Positions 41,784 to 50,805 of a stretch of DNA of 64,000 nt are shown here, one piece after another. Each line of letters starts with the position of its first letter. Positions within the stretch are counted from its first letter, which is position 1. Under the pieces are notes generated by a model. It was given only the letters and a program-made list of their open reading frames with translations, had not been told where the DNA came from and did not search any database. The DNA is taken from positions 5,332,001 through 5,396,000 of the forward strand of contig OZ247499.1 in assembly GCA_965233625.1 (NCBI GenBank), written 5' to 3'. The stretch is from G965233625 sp965233625 (lineage in GTDB: Bacteria > Planctomycetota > Planctomycetia > Pirellulales > Pirellulaceae). Both the position numbers and the translations under genes were made by a program.

Positions 41784-42969
41784 CGGCGGTTTCTCCTTCG
41801 GCAGCGTCTTGCTGACGTGTGGCGTCGCTGGATGGCGGACCCGCACTACCCGGTGCGATGGCGGCTTCGTCGCGGCCCTGAATGATGATGGCAATCGCGC
41901 CGACCAGAGCGACCATCAACAGCGTGCCGGCGACTTCGACCGCCAGCATGTGGCGGCTGAACAGGTATCCGCCCAGCGTGGCCATGTGCGCCGGGGCGCG
42001 GACACTGCCGGCGAACCGTTCTTCGTCCGTACGTTCATCTTCCACACCACCGGCAGGCTCTGGCGGGGCGTCAGCGGCGGCGACGGTGGCTGGTTTTTCT
42101 GTTGGATCAAGCTGCAAGTAGCCGTGCGTCAGGCCGCCCGTGGTTAACGCGGCCACCACCACGGCACAGACCGTCGGCGCCCATCCCCAGCTAACGCGGT
42201 CGTAGTACGAATGACCCTCGGGCTGCGCGAGCATCAGCACGAACAGAAAGGTCACCAGAATGGCGCCGGCGTAAACCACCACGGTGGCGATGCCCAGGAA
42301 CTGGGCGCCTTGCAGAAGCAGCAGCCCCGCCGTGGAAAGCAGTGTCAGGGCGAACCACAACGCACAATACACAGGCGAACGAAGACTAATGGTAGCCACT
42401 GCGGAAATGAGTCCGACGCTGGCCAGCGCCCAGAAGAATACCCGCTGCGCCACATCGCCCGCAGGCGGCAACACGGCCAGCGCGAGCAGCAACAACGAAA
42501 CGATGCCCAGCGAGGCGCCGGTGATCATGTGGGTGCCCGTGCGTTGCGGCCAAAGCAACAGCACGCAGGCAGCGGCGAACGCCTGTGCGGCGATGACCGG
42601 CGGCGCGGGCTGTTTGTAATGGAAGATCAACGCCGCACAGGCGCCAACCGATAGCACCATCCAGATCCCCGCGGCGGCCTTATTCCGCGACACCATGTAG
42701 CCAGCGGCCGCGGCGAAACTGCCGGCGGCGGCAGCCCAGAAAGCCAGGGCTTCAAAGTGCTTCATGCGGGTCATGCCGACACCCGCGATATCGGCAGGGT
42801 CAAACAACGGCGCCAGCAGAAGCAGCAACAGGCCTAAGGCGGCGGCGCCGAGCGCGTAGCCGATTCCGCGACTACGGATATTCGAGCCTGGCAGCATTAA
42901 CCAGATGCCGCCGGCTCCGGTGGCCAGCATCCACACCAGCGGCGAACGGAGCAATTCGCTCAGGCTCAT
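41776..42969 (-). CDS. nuoJ: NADH-quinone oxidoreductase subunit J with N-terminal membrane extension
   Basis: Membrane subunit, 397 residues, about twice the usual 170-200. The NuoJ core is the later half: VFFWALASVGLISAVATISL, RSPVYCALWFALTLLSTAGL and GIATVVVYAGAILVTFLFVL, including the pi-bulge helix. The first 165 or so residues form five or six further hydrophobic helices unrelated to NuoJ, starting LSELLRSPLVWMLATGAGGIW. A soluble loop EPAGGVEDERTDEERFAGSV lies between the last two core helices. The start codon ATGA overlaps the nuoI stop by four bases. Confidence 0.93.
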   Translation of the reverse strand: MSLSELLRSPLVWMLATGAGGIWLMLPGSNIRSRGIGYALGAAALGLLLLLLAPLFDPADIAGVGMTRMKHFEALAFWAAAAGSFAAAAGYMVSRNKAAAGIWMVLSVGACAALIFHYKQPAPPVIAAQAFAAACVLLLWPQRTGTHMITGASLGIVSLLLLALAVLPPAGDVAQRVFFWALASVGLISAVATISLRSPVYCALWFALTLLSTAGLLLLQGAQFLGIATVVVYAGAILVTFLFVLMLAQPEGHSYYDRVSWGWAPTVCAVVVAALTTGGLTHGYLQLDPTEKPATVAAADAPPEPAGGVEDERTDEERFAGSVRAPAHMATLGGYLFSRHMLAVEVAGTLLMVALVGAIAIIIQGRDEAAIAPGSAGPPSSDATRQQDAAEGETADV

Positions 42970-43499
42970 ACATCGCCTCCGGCCTGGGTTGACTTCATAG
43001 GTTCTTCGTCTTTGGTCATGTCGTAAACGCTGAGAAGCTTCTCTTTATCGAAAACCATTTCTTCGCGGCTGCGTCCCGTCAGATTGTACAGGCTTGTCAG
43101 CTCGATGGCATCGACGGGGCACGCTTCTTCACACATGCCGCAATAGATGCAGCGAAGCTCATCAATGGTGAAGCTTTCCGGATACTTCTCACGGTCTTCC
43201 CACGGACTTTCGACACCGATGATATCAATGCAGTGCGCCGGGCAGGCGGTCGCGCACAGGAAGCAGGCAACACACTTCACGCGGCCTTCTTCGTCTTTGT
43301 TTAAGCGGTGCACGCCGCGGTAGATCAGCGGATTGCCAATCTCCGGCTCCTGATCCGGATAGCTGACCGTGACCTTCGGGCTCAGCATGTGCCTGGCGGT
43401 TGTGGTCAGGCCATCGATGAACAGCGGCAGATACAACTGGCCGGCAAGACCAAGCTTAGGCTCTTCCACCCAGGTGATGTCTTTGTCGTCGGCTTTCAT
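42966..43499 (-). CDS. nuoI: NADH-quinone oxidoreductase subunit I
   Basis: Peripheral-arm subunit carrying two [4Fe-4S] clusters (N6a and N6b), 177 residues. Ligands: Cys76, 79, 82 and 127 for one cluster and Cys86, 117, 120 and 123 for the other, in CVACFLCATACP and CIYCGMCEEACP. The amphipathic N-terminal helix that docks to the membrane arm (LFIDGLTTTARHML) is present. Length is normal. 75 bases separate it from nuoH; its end overlaps nuoJ by four bases. Confidence 0.97.
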   Translation of the reverse strand: MKADDKDITWVEEPKLGLAGQLYLPLFIDGLTTTARHMLSPKVTVSYPDQEPEIGNPLIYRGVHRLNKDEEGRVKCVACFLCATACPAHCIDIIGVESPWEDREKYPESFTIDELRCIYCGMCEEACPVDAIELTSLYNLTGRSREEMVFDKEKLLSVYDMTKDEEPMKSTQAGGDV

Positions 43500-43574
43500 T
43501 GGAAGGTTTTCCTTCTGGCGTGCCTGCCCGTAACTGCGGCTTGCGGATGCATTTGCCAGCGAATGATTGGAGTG

Positions 43575-44807
43575 TTAAATCTGCGAGTCGATTTCGTACT
43601 TCTGCATATCGGTGCGGGGGCGGTTATCGGCCACCAGCGGCCCTGCCGCCGCCATCACCAGCCACGCCACAATACACACGCCCCACGAGGCGGCAATCAG
43701 CCCCAGCTGTAGGGCGATGTTCTTGCCTTCCGGGTCCAGCGACAATTGCAGCTCGTTAAAGATCGCAATCGCGGCCAGGTTAATCAGCCCCAGCGGCAAC
43801 ATCATCTTCCACGCCAGCGACATCAGCTGATCAAAGCGGAAACGCGGCCAGCTCCAGCGGACCAGCATGAAGAAGACGATCACCAGCAGCGTCTTGGTCA
43901 GCAACACGCCGGCGCGGATCAGGGCGCCAATGATCGTTACTTCTTCCGTTGCCCCCGTCAGGCCCCAGAAGTGCCAGCCGCCCATGAACAGGATGACAAT
44001 CAAAAATGCGGCGGTAATCATGTGCAGGAATTCGGCGACCAGAAACAGCAGCAGTTTGATGCCTGCGTATTCCGTGTGATACCCGCCGATCAATTCCTGT
44101 TCACATTCGGGCAGGTCAAACGGCAAGCGGGCGGCTTCAGCGAAGGCGGCAATCGTGAACACGATAAAGCCCAGCGGCTGTGCAAACGCGAACCACACGC
44201 CATCATCCGCCTGCGACAGGATAATCGCCTGCAGATCCAGCGAACCCGTCGCCAATACCACTCCCAGTATGCCCAGCCCTAATGGCAGCTCGTAAGCGAT
44301 CAGCTGCGCGGAGCTACGCAGGCCGCCCAGAAAACTATACTTATTGTTGCTTGCCCAGCCGCCCAGAATCACGCCGTACACCGCGATGCTCGACAGCGCG
44401 AATACGTACAGCAGTCCGATATCGATTCCCGGCGCCGCGACCAGTTGCACGGGCGTGGTGGTGCCATCGCCCATCGGCACATCGACCGTTCCGCCAAACG
44501 GAATCACCGCAAACACGGCCAGCGCGGCGGCGATAATTACAATCGGCGCCAGCAGGAACAAGCGTTTATCGACGTGAGCGGGCGTGTATTCTTCTTTCAG
44601 AATGAACTTCACACCATCGGCCAGCGGTTGCCCCAGACCCCACAGCCGCAGCTTGGTCAGCGGCAGACCTACGCGGTTCGGCCCGCGGCGGTCCTGCACC
44701 CAGGCAGCGATGCGACGTTCGAGCAGCACCAGGTAGGCGGCCGCAGTCATCAGGCCGCCGATGAGGATGGCGATTTTAATGGTGGCTTGAATGACGACAG
44801 GTGTCAT
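43575..44807 (-). CDS. nuoH: NADH-quinone oxidoreductase subunit H
   Basis: Membrane subunit at the quinone site, 410 residues, slightly longer than usual (320-340). Hallmarks: ERRIAAWVQDRRGPNRVG, the acidic quinone-chamber loop AEAARLPFDLPECEQELIGG, and YHTEYAGIKLLLFLVAEFLH. The extra length is mainly a segment between helices 2 and 3 (FGGTVDVPMGDGTTTPVQLV) and at the C-terminus. The start overlaps the nuoG stop by four bases (ATGA). Confidence 0.97.
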   Translation of the reverse strand: MTPVVIQATIKIAILIGGLMTAAAYLVLLERRIAAWVQDRRGPNRVGLPLTKLRLWGLGQPLADGVKFILKEEYTPAHVDKRLFLLAPIVIIAAALAVFAVIPFGGTVDVPMGDGTTTPVQLVAAPGIDIGLLYVFALSSIAVYGVILGGWASNNKYSFLGGLRSSAQLIAYELPLGLGILGVVLATGSLDLQAIILSQADDGVWFAFAQPLGFIVFTIAAFAEAARLPFDLPECEQELIGGYHTEYAGIKLLLFLVAEFLHMITAAFLIVILFMGGWHFWGLTGATEEVTIIGALIRAGVLLTKTLLVIVFFMLVRWSWPRFRFDQLMSLAWKMMLPLGLINLAAIAIFNELQLSLDPEGKNIALQLGLIAASWGVCIVAWLVMAAAGPLVADNRPRTDMQKYEIDSQI

Positions 44808-46495
44808 GAGCTGGCCGTTGCAGGAGCAGTTTCGTTCTGATTTAAAGCGACGCCCTTGGCAGGAACCTCTCCCGCAGCAGCCGCAAACGCGGGAATCTTC
44901 GCAGCGATTTCCTGAAGCACCGCCGGGGCGTTATACAGCCCGTTCCGCTGCGCCAGACGCCAGTACAACTGCCCTTCGACCATCACGCCCGCCGGAGCAC
45001 GGATGGCCCAGTCAAACGATTGCAGCCAGTGGTTGTAGTTCACATACGAGCCGGCCCGTTCCGCAAAGGCGGCGCCGGGTAGCTGATGTGTGGCGGCCTG
45101 ATACAGCGGAGAATCGAAGGTGTCCTGGACGATCAGCGTGTCTAAGCCGGCAAAGCGGGCGGCGGTTGCTTCATCGTTCCAGTCAGTTTTGTAACCGCCG
45201 GTGATCCAGGCAGCGGTGATGTCGCCGGCTTCCGCCTTGTCCAGAAACGCTTCCCAGCTGATGGCGTCGTACTGTGCGGCGACCGCTTCCACGCCGTTGC
45301 GGTTGGGGCACTTTTCAGCATGAATCACGAAGCCGTTGGGGAAGGTTTCATCTTCGCCCTCGACCGGCACCGGGCCAGTGGCGACCACGGCCTGCGGGTC
45401 GATGCTGCGGATGTACTCTGCCAGCAGGTACGCTTCTTCGACGGTCAGGTGTGGAGAAAGCACCACGCCCAGCCGTTTGCTGGGGGCGGCTTCGTCTTTG
45501 GGCGGAGTCGATGGGCCTAATGGCGAAACGGGCGCCGGGCTGGTCTTCACGGCGGCTGCCAGTGCTTCGTACAGCACGTGGGGGGCCTGCGACCATTCGA
45601 GATTTTCTATTGTCTCGCCGCGGCGGACCTGCGGGCTGACTAGGCGGCCCTGATCGTGCACATGCTTCCAGCCGTAGCGGCCTTCGTCGCACATCCACCA
45701 CTGATTCACATCGGGGTTTTCGCGGGGCTTGAGCCGGTAGATCTGATCCTGGTTTTCATCCACGCGGATCGAACAGCCGGTGCTGCAGCCGCCGCACACG
45801 TGGTCGTGGCCCTGCATGAACCAGACGCGTTGTTCGTAAAGAAAATCGCGGTCGCCCAGGGCGCCGACCGGGCAGAGGTCCACGACGTTGCCCGAGAGCT
45901 TGTTGTCTAGCGGGAAGCCGGGGAAGACGTTGATTTCTTCATGGGCGCCGCGGTTCTCGACCATCAGTTCCGCAGTGCCAGTCGCTTCGCGGCAGAAGCG
46001 GACGCAGCGGCTGCACATCACGCAGCGGTCTACAAACAGCGTGACCGTTTCGCCCAGTTCACGGCGGCGGCTGGTGAAGGGCTTAATGTCCGCGCGGCGC
46101 TGGTCGCGGCCGTGTTCAAAGTGGTAATCCTGCAGCGCGCATTCGCCGGCTTTATCGCAGATGGGGCAGTCAATCGGATGGCGGATGAGCAGATCTTCCT
46201 CCACCATGGCGCGGGCGTTCTTCACTTTTTCTGAATCGGTGATGAACACGGTGCCATCGGTGGCGGGCGTCTGGCAGGCGGGAACCAGTTTGGGCACCAT
46301 CTGCGTCTGGCCCGTTTCCGCATTCACGCGGCCCGTTTCCACCAGGCACATCCGGCAGCTTGCAACCACCGAAAGACCAGGATGCCAGCAGTAATGCGGC
46401 ACATCCACGCCGGCCATCCGGGCAACCTCAATGCCGTTGAGCTGCTCATCGTCGCCAATTTCGATGGCGGTTCCGTTGACGGTGACTTTAGCCAT
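44804..46495 (-). CDS. nuoG: NADH-quinone oxidoreductase subunit G, short form
   Basis: Iron-sulfur subunit of the peripheral arm, 563 residues against 780-910 in many bacteria. The [2Fe-2S] site uses Cys36, 47, 50 and 74 (VPHYCWHPG, SCRMC). Next come CPICDKAGECALQDYHFEHG with its His-ligated N5 cluster and CVMCSRCVRFCRE, then CGGCSTGCSIRV for a further cluster. The molybdopterin-like domain after residue 280 is heavily reduced and contains a Pro/Ser/Ala-rich insertion (TSPAPVSPLGPSTPPKDEAA), so it is structural only. ATG at 46495; nuoH is coupled downstream. Confidence 0.96.
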   Translation of the reverse strand: MAKVTVNGTAIEIGDDEQLNGIEVARMAGVDVPHYCWHPGLSVVASCRMCLVETGRVNAETGQTQMVPKLVPACQTPATDGTVFITDSEKVKNARAMVEEDLLIRHPIDCPICDKAGECALQDYHFEHGRDQRRADIKPFTSRRRELGETVTLFVDRCVMCSRCVRFCREATGTAELMVENRGAHEEINVFPGFPLDNKLSGNVVDLCPVGALGDRDFLYEQRVWFMQGHDHVCGGCSTGCSIRVDENQDQIYRLKPRENPDVNQWWMCDEGRYGWKHVHDQGRLVSPQVRRGETIENLEWSQAPHVLYEALAAAVKTSPAPVSPLGPSTPPKDEAAPSKRLGVVLSPHLTVEEAYLLAEYIRSIDPQAVVATGPVPVEGEDETFPNGFVIHAEKCPNRNGVEAVAAQYDAISWEAFLDKAEAGDITAAWITGGYKTDWNDEATAARFAGLDTLIVQDTFDSPLYQAATHQLPGAAFAERAGSYVNYNHWLQSFDWAIRAPAGVMVEGQLYWRLAQRNGLYNAPAVLQEIAAKIPAFAAAAGEVPAKGVALNQNETAPATASS

Positions 46496-46590
46496 CTGGT
46501 TTATCTAATCCGGTTCGTGATTTCTGAAAGTGTGACCGTGAGTTTAATATCATCCCGCGTTGCATCAACACGTGGCACGCTGCGGCGGCG

Positions 46591-47946
46591 TTAATGGCTA
46601 TGGATGATCTCCAGCGCCGGCACGGGATCGGTTTCCCCGTAGCCATCCGGGTTGGTCGTACGAATGTACTCTTCAAACTCGTCGCGGAATTTGCGGATCG
46701 CATTCTTCAGCGGCCAGGCGGCGCCGTCGGCCAGACCGCAGATGGTCGTGCCGGGCATAATGCCAATCGTATCGCCGATTTCCAGCAGCAGATCCAGATC
46801 CACCAGCCGGCCGCGACCGGCTTTAATACGGTTGAGAATATTCAGCGCCCACGACGTTCCTTCGCGGCACGGCGTGCATTGCCCGCAGCTTTCGTGGGCG
46901 AAGAACCGCGCGGAGTTGTGCAGAAAATCGACAATGCCAACCGTATCGTCCAGCACCACCACCGCGGCCGTGCCCAGGCCCAGACAGCCGTACTTCCCTG
47001 GCCCGGCAAAATCCAGCGGGCAGTCGAATTCTTCCGCGGTCAGCAGACCCATGCTAATGCCGCCAGGGATGGCCGCTTTCGCCTTGCGGCCGTTGCGGAT
47101 ACCCCCGCCAAAGTCGTCTATCAACTGCTGCACGGTGATGCCCAGCGGCGCCTCGTAACAGCCGGGTTTGTTGACGTGGCCGCTCAGGCAGTACAGCTTC
47201 GGACCATAACTGCCGGCATCGCGCGGATTGTCGGGGTCGGCAGGTACGCCAATGGATTTGAACCAGTCGCTGCCACGGTCGATGATGTGCTTTACGCAGG
47301 CGGCGGTTTCAACATTGTTGACCACGGTGGGTTTGCTGAAAGCGCCTTCAATAGCAGGAAAGGGCGGCTTGATGCGCGGCCAGGCGCGTTTGCCTTCCAG
47401 ACTTTCGATCAGGCCGGTCTCTTCTCCGCAGATGTACGCCGCCGCTCCGCGATGCAGATACACGTTGAGCGAGAAGCCGCTGCCAAGGATGTCGTCGCCC
47501 AGCAGTTTCGCTTCGTACAGTTCGTCAATCGCCGCCTGCAGACGGTCGTAGCACAGCGGGTATTCGTACCGCAGGTAGATGTAGGCCGTGGTCGCATTGG
47601 TGGCGAAGCAGCTCAGGATCAGCCCTTCTAGCACCTGGTGCGGATCTTCCTCCATCAGAATGCGGTTGTTGAACGTGCCAGGCTCGCTCTCGTCAGCGTT
47701 CATGCAGAAGTAGATCGGGCCGGGATGGTTCTTCGGCAGGAAGGTCCATTTCAATCCGCAGGGGAAACCGGCGCCGCCGCGACCGCGGAGGTTACTTTCT
47801 TTGACCCGGTTGACGATATCTTCCGGTTTGGATTCCGTCAGCGTTTTACGCAAGCCTTGATAGCCGCCCGCTTCCTCGTAAACACGCAGCGTGTGGCTCT
47901 CGTCTTTGTGGATGTTGGCCAGCAGTACAGGTTCGAAGTCAGGCAC
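46591..47946 (-). CDS. nuoF: NADH-quinone oxidoreductase subunit F
   Basis: NADH-oxidising flavoprotein, 451 residues. The FMN/NADH-binding segment is SNLRGRGGAGFPCGLKW, followed by NADESEPGTFNNR and YICGEETGLIESLEG. The N3 [4Fe-4S] cluster is held by ESCGQCTPCREG (Cys354, 357, 360) and a fourth Cys in TTICGLAD. The start codon is GTG at 47946. The gap to nuoE contains half of the dispersed CAGGCGCC repeat. NuoE and NuoF form the electron-input module with NuoG. Confidence 0.97.
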   Translation of the reverse strand: MPDFEPVLLANIHKDESHTLRVYEEAGGYQGLRKTLTESKPEDIVNRVKESNLRGRGGAGFPCGLKWTFLPKNHPGPIYFCMNADESEPGTFNNRILMEEDPHQVLEGLILSCFATNATTAYIYLRYEYPLCYDRLQAAIDELYEAKLLGDDILGSGFSLNVYLHRGAAAYICGEETGLIESLEGKRAWPRIKPPFPAIEGAFSKPTVVNNVETAACVKHIIDRGSDWFKSIGVPADPDNPRDAGSYGPKLYCLSGHVNKPGCYEAPLGITVQQLIDDFGGGIRNGRKAKAAIPGGISMGLLTAEEFDCPLDFAGPGKYGCLGLGTAAVVVLDDTVGIVDFLHNSARFFAHESCGQCTPCREGTSWALNILNRIKAGRGRLVDLDLLLEIGDTIGIMPGTTICGLADGAAWPLKNAIRKFRDEFEEYIRTTNPDGYGETDPVPALEIIHSH

Positions 47947-48043
47947 GGTATGTTCGGGGGTTAGGAATGATGTGCTGCGTTCGTTTTGCGGGTGGTTGCG
48001 ATTGAAGGCTTTGCGAAACGTGAAGCCCTATCGTCTGGTGGCG

Positions 48044-48068
48044 TGCGGCAGGCAGGCGCCTGCCCTAC
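48044..48068. repeat. Half-copy of the CAGGCGCC repeat in the nuoE-nuoF gap
   Basis: GCGGCAGGCAGGCGCCTGCC followed by CTACA matches the left arm of the longer repeats at 22984-23118 and 50083-50268. It ends inside the last codons of nuoE. Confidence 0.75.
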
Positions 48069-48568
48069 AACGATTCTAAAAATTTGCCGGCGTCTTCTTT
48101 GGTGACGCATTTGTGGAGGGTTTTACCGGCCAGCATGCAGGGGGCGTATTCGCAGGCGCCGAGGCATTCGCCAAACTCGAGGGTCAGTTTGCCGTCGGCA
48201 GTGGTTTCGCCGGGTTTAATGCCAGCTTTCTCGCACATGTGTTCCAGCAGTTCTTCGCCGCCCAGCAACGCGCAACTGATTGACCGGCAGACCCAGGCCC
48301 GCGTTTCGCCGTGCGGCTCGTCCTGCTTGAAGAACCCGTAAAACGTCAGCGTGTCCTGCACCTGCGCCGGTGAAAGCTCCAGGAGCTGCGCGACTTCAAC
48401 CACCGCCTGCAACGGCACGTGACGCAGTTCCTCGTTCACAATGTGCAGCGCCGGCAGCGTGACGGCCTGTTTACTGGGATACCGTGGGAAGTACGCCTTG
48501 ATGGCCTCCACCATCGCATCGGTCAGGATGCGTTCCGGCTTCTCAGAGGCTTGTGTGGTTTCAGTCAT
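48065..48568 (-). CDS. nuoE: NADH-quinone oxidoreductase subunit E
   Basis: Thioredoxin-fold subunit with the N1a [2Fe-2S] cluster, 167 residues. Ligands Cys94, Cys99, Cys135 and Cys139 give the family pattern C-x4-C ... C-x3-C (CRSISC and CLGAC). The N-terminal helical bundle (ALHIVNEELRHVPLQAVVEV) is normal. It pairs with NuoF. No strong ribosome site precedes the ATG. The 236-base gap before it (48569-48804) is filled by an inverted-repeat element. Confidence 0.96.
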   Translation of the reverse strand: MTETTQASEKPERILTDAMVEAIKAYFPRYPSKQAVTLPALHIVNEELRHVPLQAVVEVAQLLELSPAQVQDTLTFYGFFKQDEPHGETRAWVCRSISCALLGGEELLEHMCEKAGIKPGETTADGKLTLEFGECLGACEYAPCMLAGKTLHKCVTKEDAGKFLESL

Positions 48569-48631
48569 AATCGGGTTAGCCTAACCAATTGCTAAGCAGA
48601 GTTCACTCGTGAGCGTAGGCGTCTCCTCACT

Positions 48632-48764
48632 AACCCGAAGCGCTAGCGAGGGGGGCCGGAATTTGTTGCGAATCGCCGGCCGAAGTCGATACTTCCCGGC
48701 TGCAAGGGCCAAACATCCTTGATGAAGCGTCAAAATCAAACGTCCCTCGCTCGCGCTTCGGGTT
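48632..48764. repeat. Paired inverted-repeat element, copy 2 (between nuoD and nuoE)
   Basis: AACCCGAAGCGCTAGCGAGG at the left end faces TCCCTCGCTCGCGCTTCGGG at the right end, with ends 133 bases apart. The arms match those at 18776-18910 and the element lies in the opposite orientation (reverse-complement blocks TCCGGC next to CCCTCGCT, and AGGGACGTTTGA). It holds no gene and lies inside the nuo operon. Confidence 0.85.
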
Positions 48765-48804
48765 GCTGTAAAACTTATGAATCCTCGGGGTGCGTTCTCA
48801 ACGA

Positions 48805-50052
48805 TCAGCGGTCAAGTTCGGCGGCGATGATGTTCAAACTTCCCAGCACCGCCACGACATCGCTAAGCGTATGGCCGCGGATCAATGCCGGGAAAATCGC
48901 GAAGTGGACGAACGATGGCGGACGGCATCGCGCGCGGTACGCTACGTGGCTGCCATCGCTGACAATGTAAAAGCCCAGTTCGCCATTCGGAGCTTCTGTA
49001 GCGGTGTAACATTCGTCCACGGGCGGCGTGATGCCGCGGTTCTGCATGACCAGTTCAAAGTGCGTGATCGTGCCTTCGATGGTCTGATAAACCTGCTGTT
49101 TGGTGGGCAGCGCCGTGCGTTCGTCGACACCAACGCTGATCGGGCCGGAGGGTAGATTTTCGACCGCCTGCTCGATGATCTTCAGGCTCTCTTTAATCTC
49201 TTCCATCCGCACCAGATAGCGGGCGAAGCAGTCGCCGGATGTCATACACGGCACTTTGAAATCAAAGTCCGCATAAGCCAGATAAGGCGCGTCCTTCCGC
49301 ACATCCATCGGCACGCCGCTGGCACGGGCGACGGGGCCGGTGGCGCCACGGTTAATGGCTTCTTCCCGCGTCATCACGCCGACGTCTTTGGTACGGTCAA
49401 CAAAGATACGGTTACGGTTGAGCAACCGCTCCATATCAGACAGCGTTTTGGGGAACGTCTTCAGAAAATCGCGGATCTGCTCAATCACCTTGGGCGTGAT
49501 GTCATGCATCGCGCCGCCGGTGCGGGTGTAGCTGTTGGTAAAACGGGCGCCGCAGAGCGTTTCAAAAATGTTGTAGATCACTTCCCGCTGGTAAAACCCG
49601 TATAGGAAGAAGGTGAAGGCGCCGGTGTCCAGGCCCATCGCTCCGCAACTCAGCAGATGGTCGCTGATCCGGGCCAGTTCCGAGATGATCACCCGCACGT
49701 ATTTACACCGCGGCGTCAGTTCGATGCCCATCACCCGCTCGACCGCTTCGTGCCAGGCCACATTGTTGGCCATGGGCGAAATGTAATTCATGCGGTCGGT
49801 GACGGTCACATACTGGTTGTAATCCAGGTGCTCGCCAATCTTCTCAAAGCCCGAATGCAGATAGCCGATATCCGGCGTCGCATCCACCACACGCTCGCCG
49901 TCAAGTTTCAGCAACAGACGTAGGGTCGTGTGGGTGGCGGGATGCTGGGGGCCGAAATTCAGCGTCCACAGATAATCCTGATCCTGCCCCTCACCAGACT
50001 TCGCAGCCAGGGCGTCTTCCGCTGTCGCGGTGTTAACAGGCGTGAGCGGCAT
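48805..50052 (-). CDS. nuoD: NADH-quinone oxidoreductase subunit D
   Basis: Quinone-site subunit of the peripheral arm, 415 residues, homologous to the large subunit of NiFe hydrogenases but lacking its metal cysteines. Key segments: NFGPQHPATHTTLRLLLKLD, PDIGYLHSGFEKIGEHLDYN (quinone-site His and the following loop), ISELARISDHLLSCGAMGLD and the C-terminal GSLNIIAAELDR. AAAGGA lies nine bases before the ATG. The coding part of about 20 residues before the core is variable. It is separate from nuoC, as in most bacteria outside the enterics. Confidence 0.97.
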   Translation of the reverse strand: MPLTPVNTATAEDALAAKSGEGQDQDYLWTLNFGPQHPATHTTLRLLLKLDGERVVDATPDIGYLHSGFEKIGEHLDYNQYVTVTDRMNYISPMANNVAWHEAVERVMGIELTPRCKYVRVIISELARISDHLLSCGAMGLDTGAFTFFLYGFYQREVIYNIFETLCGARFTNSYTRTGGAMHDITPKVIEQIRDFLKTFPKTLSDMERLLNRNRIFVDRTKDVGVMTREEAINRGATGPVARASGVPMDVRKDAPYLAYADFDFKVPCMTSGDCFARYLVRMEEIKESLKIIEQAVENLPSGPISVGVDERTALPTKQQVYQTIEGTITHFELVMQNRGITPPVDECYTATEAPNGELGFYIVSDGSHVAYRARCRPPSFVHFAIFPALIRGHTLSDVVAVLGSLNIIAAELDR

Positions 50053-50082
50053 GTGCGGGAGTCCTTTAATTTCAAACGTAGC

Positions 50083-50268
50083 CGTAGGTCAGGCGCCTGC
50101 CTGACAACGCAACGACGTCCACCTCAAACAATGTCAGGCAGTGATGTAGGGCAGGCTCCGCCTGCCTTCCCGGAGGACCGAATCAACAAATGCCGTTGAT
50201 GGTCAACGGTGCTTTCGCGTAGCTGATAAATGGCGCCGTCACCCCGGCAGGCGGAGCCTGCCCTACGG
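50083..50268. repeat. CAGGCGCC hairpin repeat cluster in the nuoC-nuoD gap
   Basis: Two nested units. GCCGTAGGTCAGGCGCCTGC, then CTGACAACGCAACGACGTCC, then ACCTCAAACAATGTCAGGCA matches 6998-7072 and 22984-23118. GTAGGGCAGGCTCCGCCTGCC (50147-50166 in part) is the complement of GGCAGGCGGAGCCTGCCCTA (50249-50268), a second hairpin. This fills the 257-base gap; no gene is present. Confidence 0.85.
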
Positions 50269-50309
50269 GTTAAAGGTAAATCAACCTGACAATTATCAAC
50301 GGTCACGTA

Positions 50310-50801
50310 CTATGCCTGATTGCGTTTAATAACCGGGAAGTTGTGCCGCTCTCCGCGGCCTTGCAGCGGGTAGTCTTTCCGCAGTGCGTGGGCGGTGAAC
50401 TCTTCGGGCGTGAGAATCCGCCGCAAGTCGGGATGCCCCTTAAACTCGATGCCGAACATATCCCACACCTCGCGCTCCAGCCAGTCGGCAGCTTCCCACA
50501 GCGGATAGACCGATGGCGCCGTCAACTCTGGTTCGTCCAGATACGTCCGCACCACAATGCGGGCAAACGGATCGATCCGCGTCAGTACATATGTCAGGCC
50601 GAAGCGGTTGCGGGCGCCGCGGTAGTTCAAATAGTCAACGCACGTAATATCGCTGAGGAACTCAAAGCCGTGTTCGTTCTTCAACGATCCTAGCAGCGCA
50701 TAAACTTCGTCCAGCGGAACAATCACGCGGTTCTGCCCGCGGAATTCGGTCGTTTCGAGCGAAGGATGCGCCGCCTTCAGCGCTTTGATCAGATCTTCCA
50801 T
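50310..50801 (-). CDS. nuoC: NADH-quinone oxidoreductase subunit C
   Basis: Peripheral-arm subunit without cofactors, 163 residues. Family motifs: LSDITCVDYLNY, YVLTRIDPFARIVVRTYLDE, LWEAADWLEREVWDMFGIEF and HPDLRRILTPEEF, with the ending LRKDYPLQG. The ATG at 50801 lies four bases after the nuoB stop; the longer frame to 50900 would overlap nuoB and is rejected. It docks against NuoD. Confidence 0.97.
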   Translation of the reverse strand: MEDLIKALKAAHPSLETTEFRGQNRVIVPLDEVYALLGSLKNEHGFEFLSDITCVDYLNYRGARNRFGLTYVLTRIDPFARIVVRTYLDEPELTAPSVYPLWEAADWLEREVWDMFGIEFKGHPDLRRILTPEEFTAHALRKDYPLQGRGERHNFPVIKRNQA

Positions 50802-50805
50802 GAAA

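Noticed and set aside
46594..47631. 345-codon plus-strand frame
   Set aside because: Antisense to nuoF, no recognisable features.
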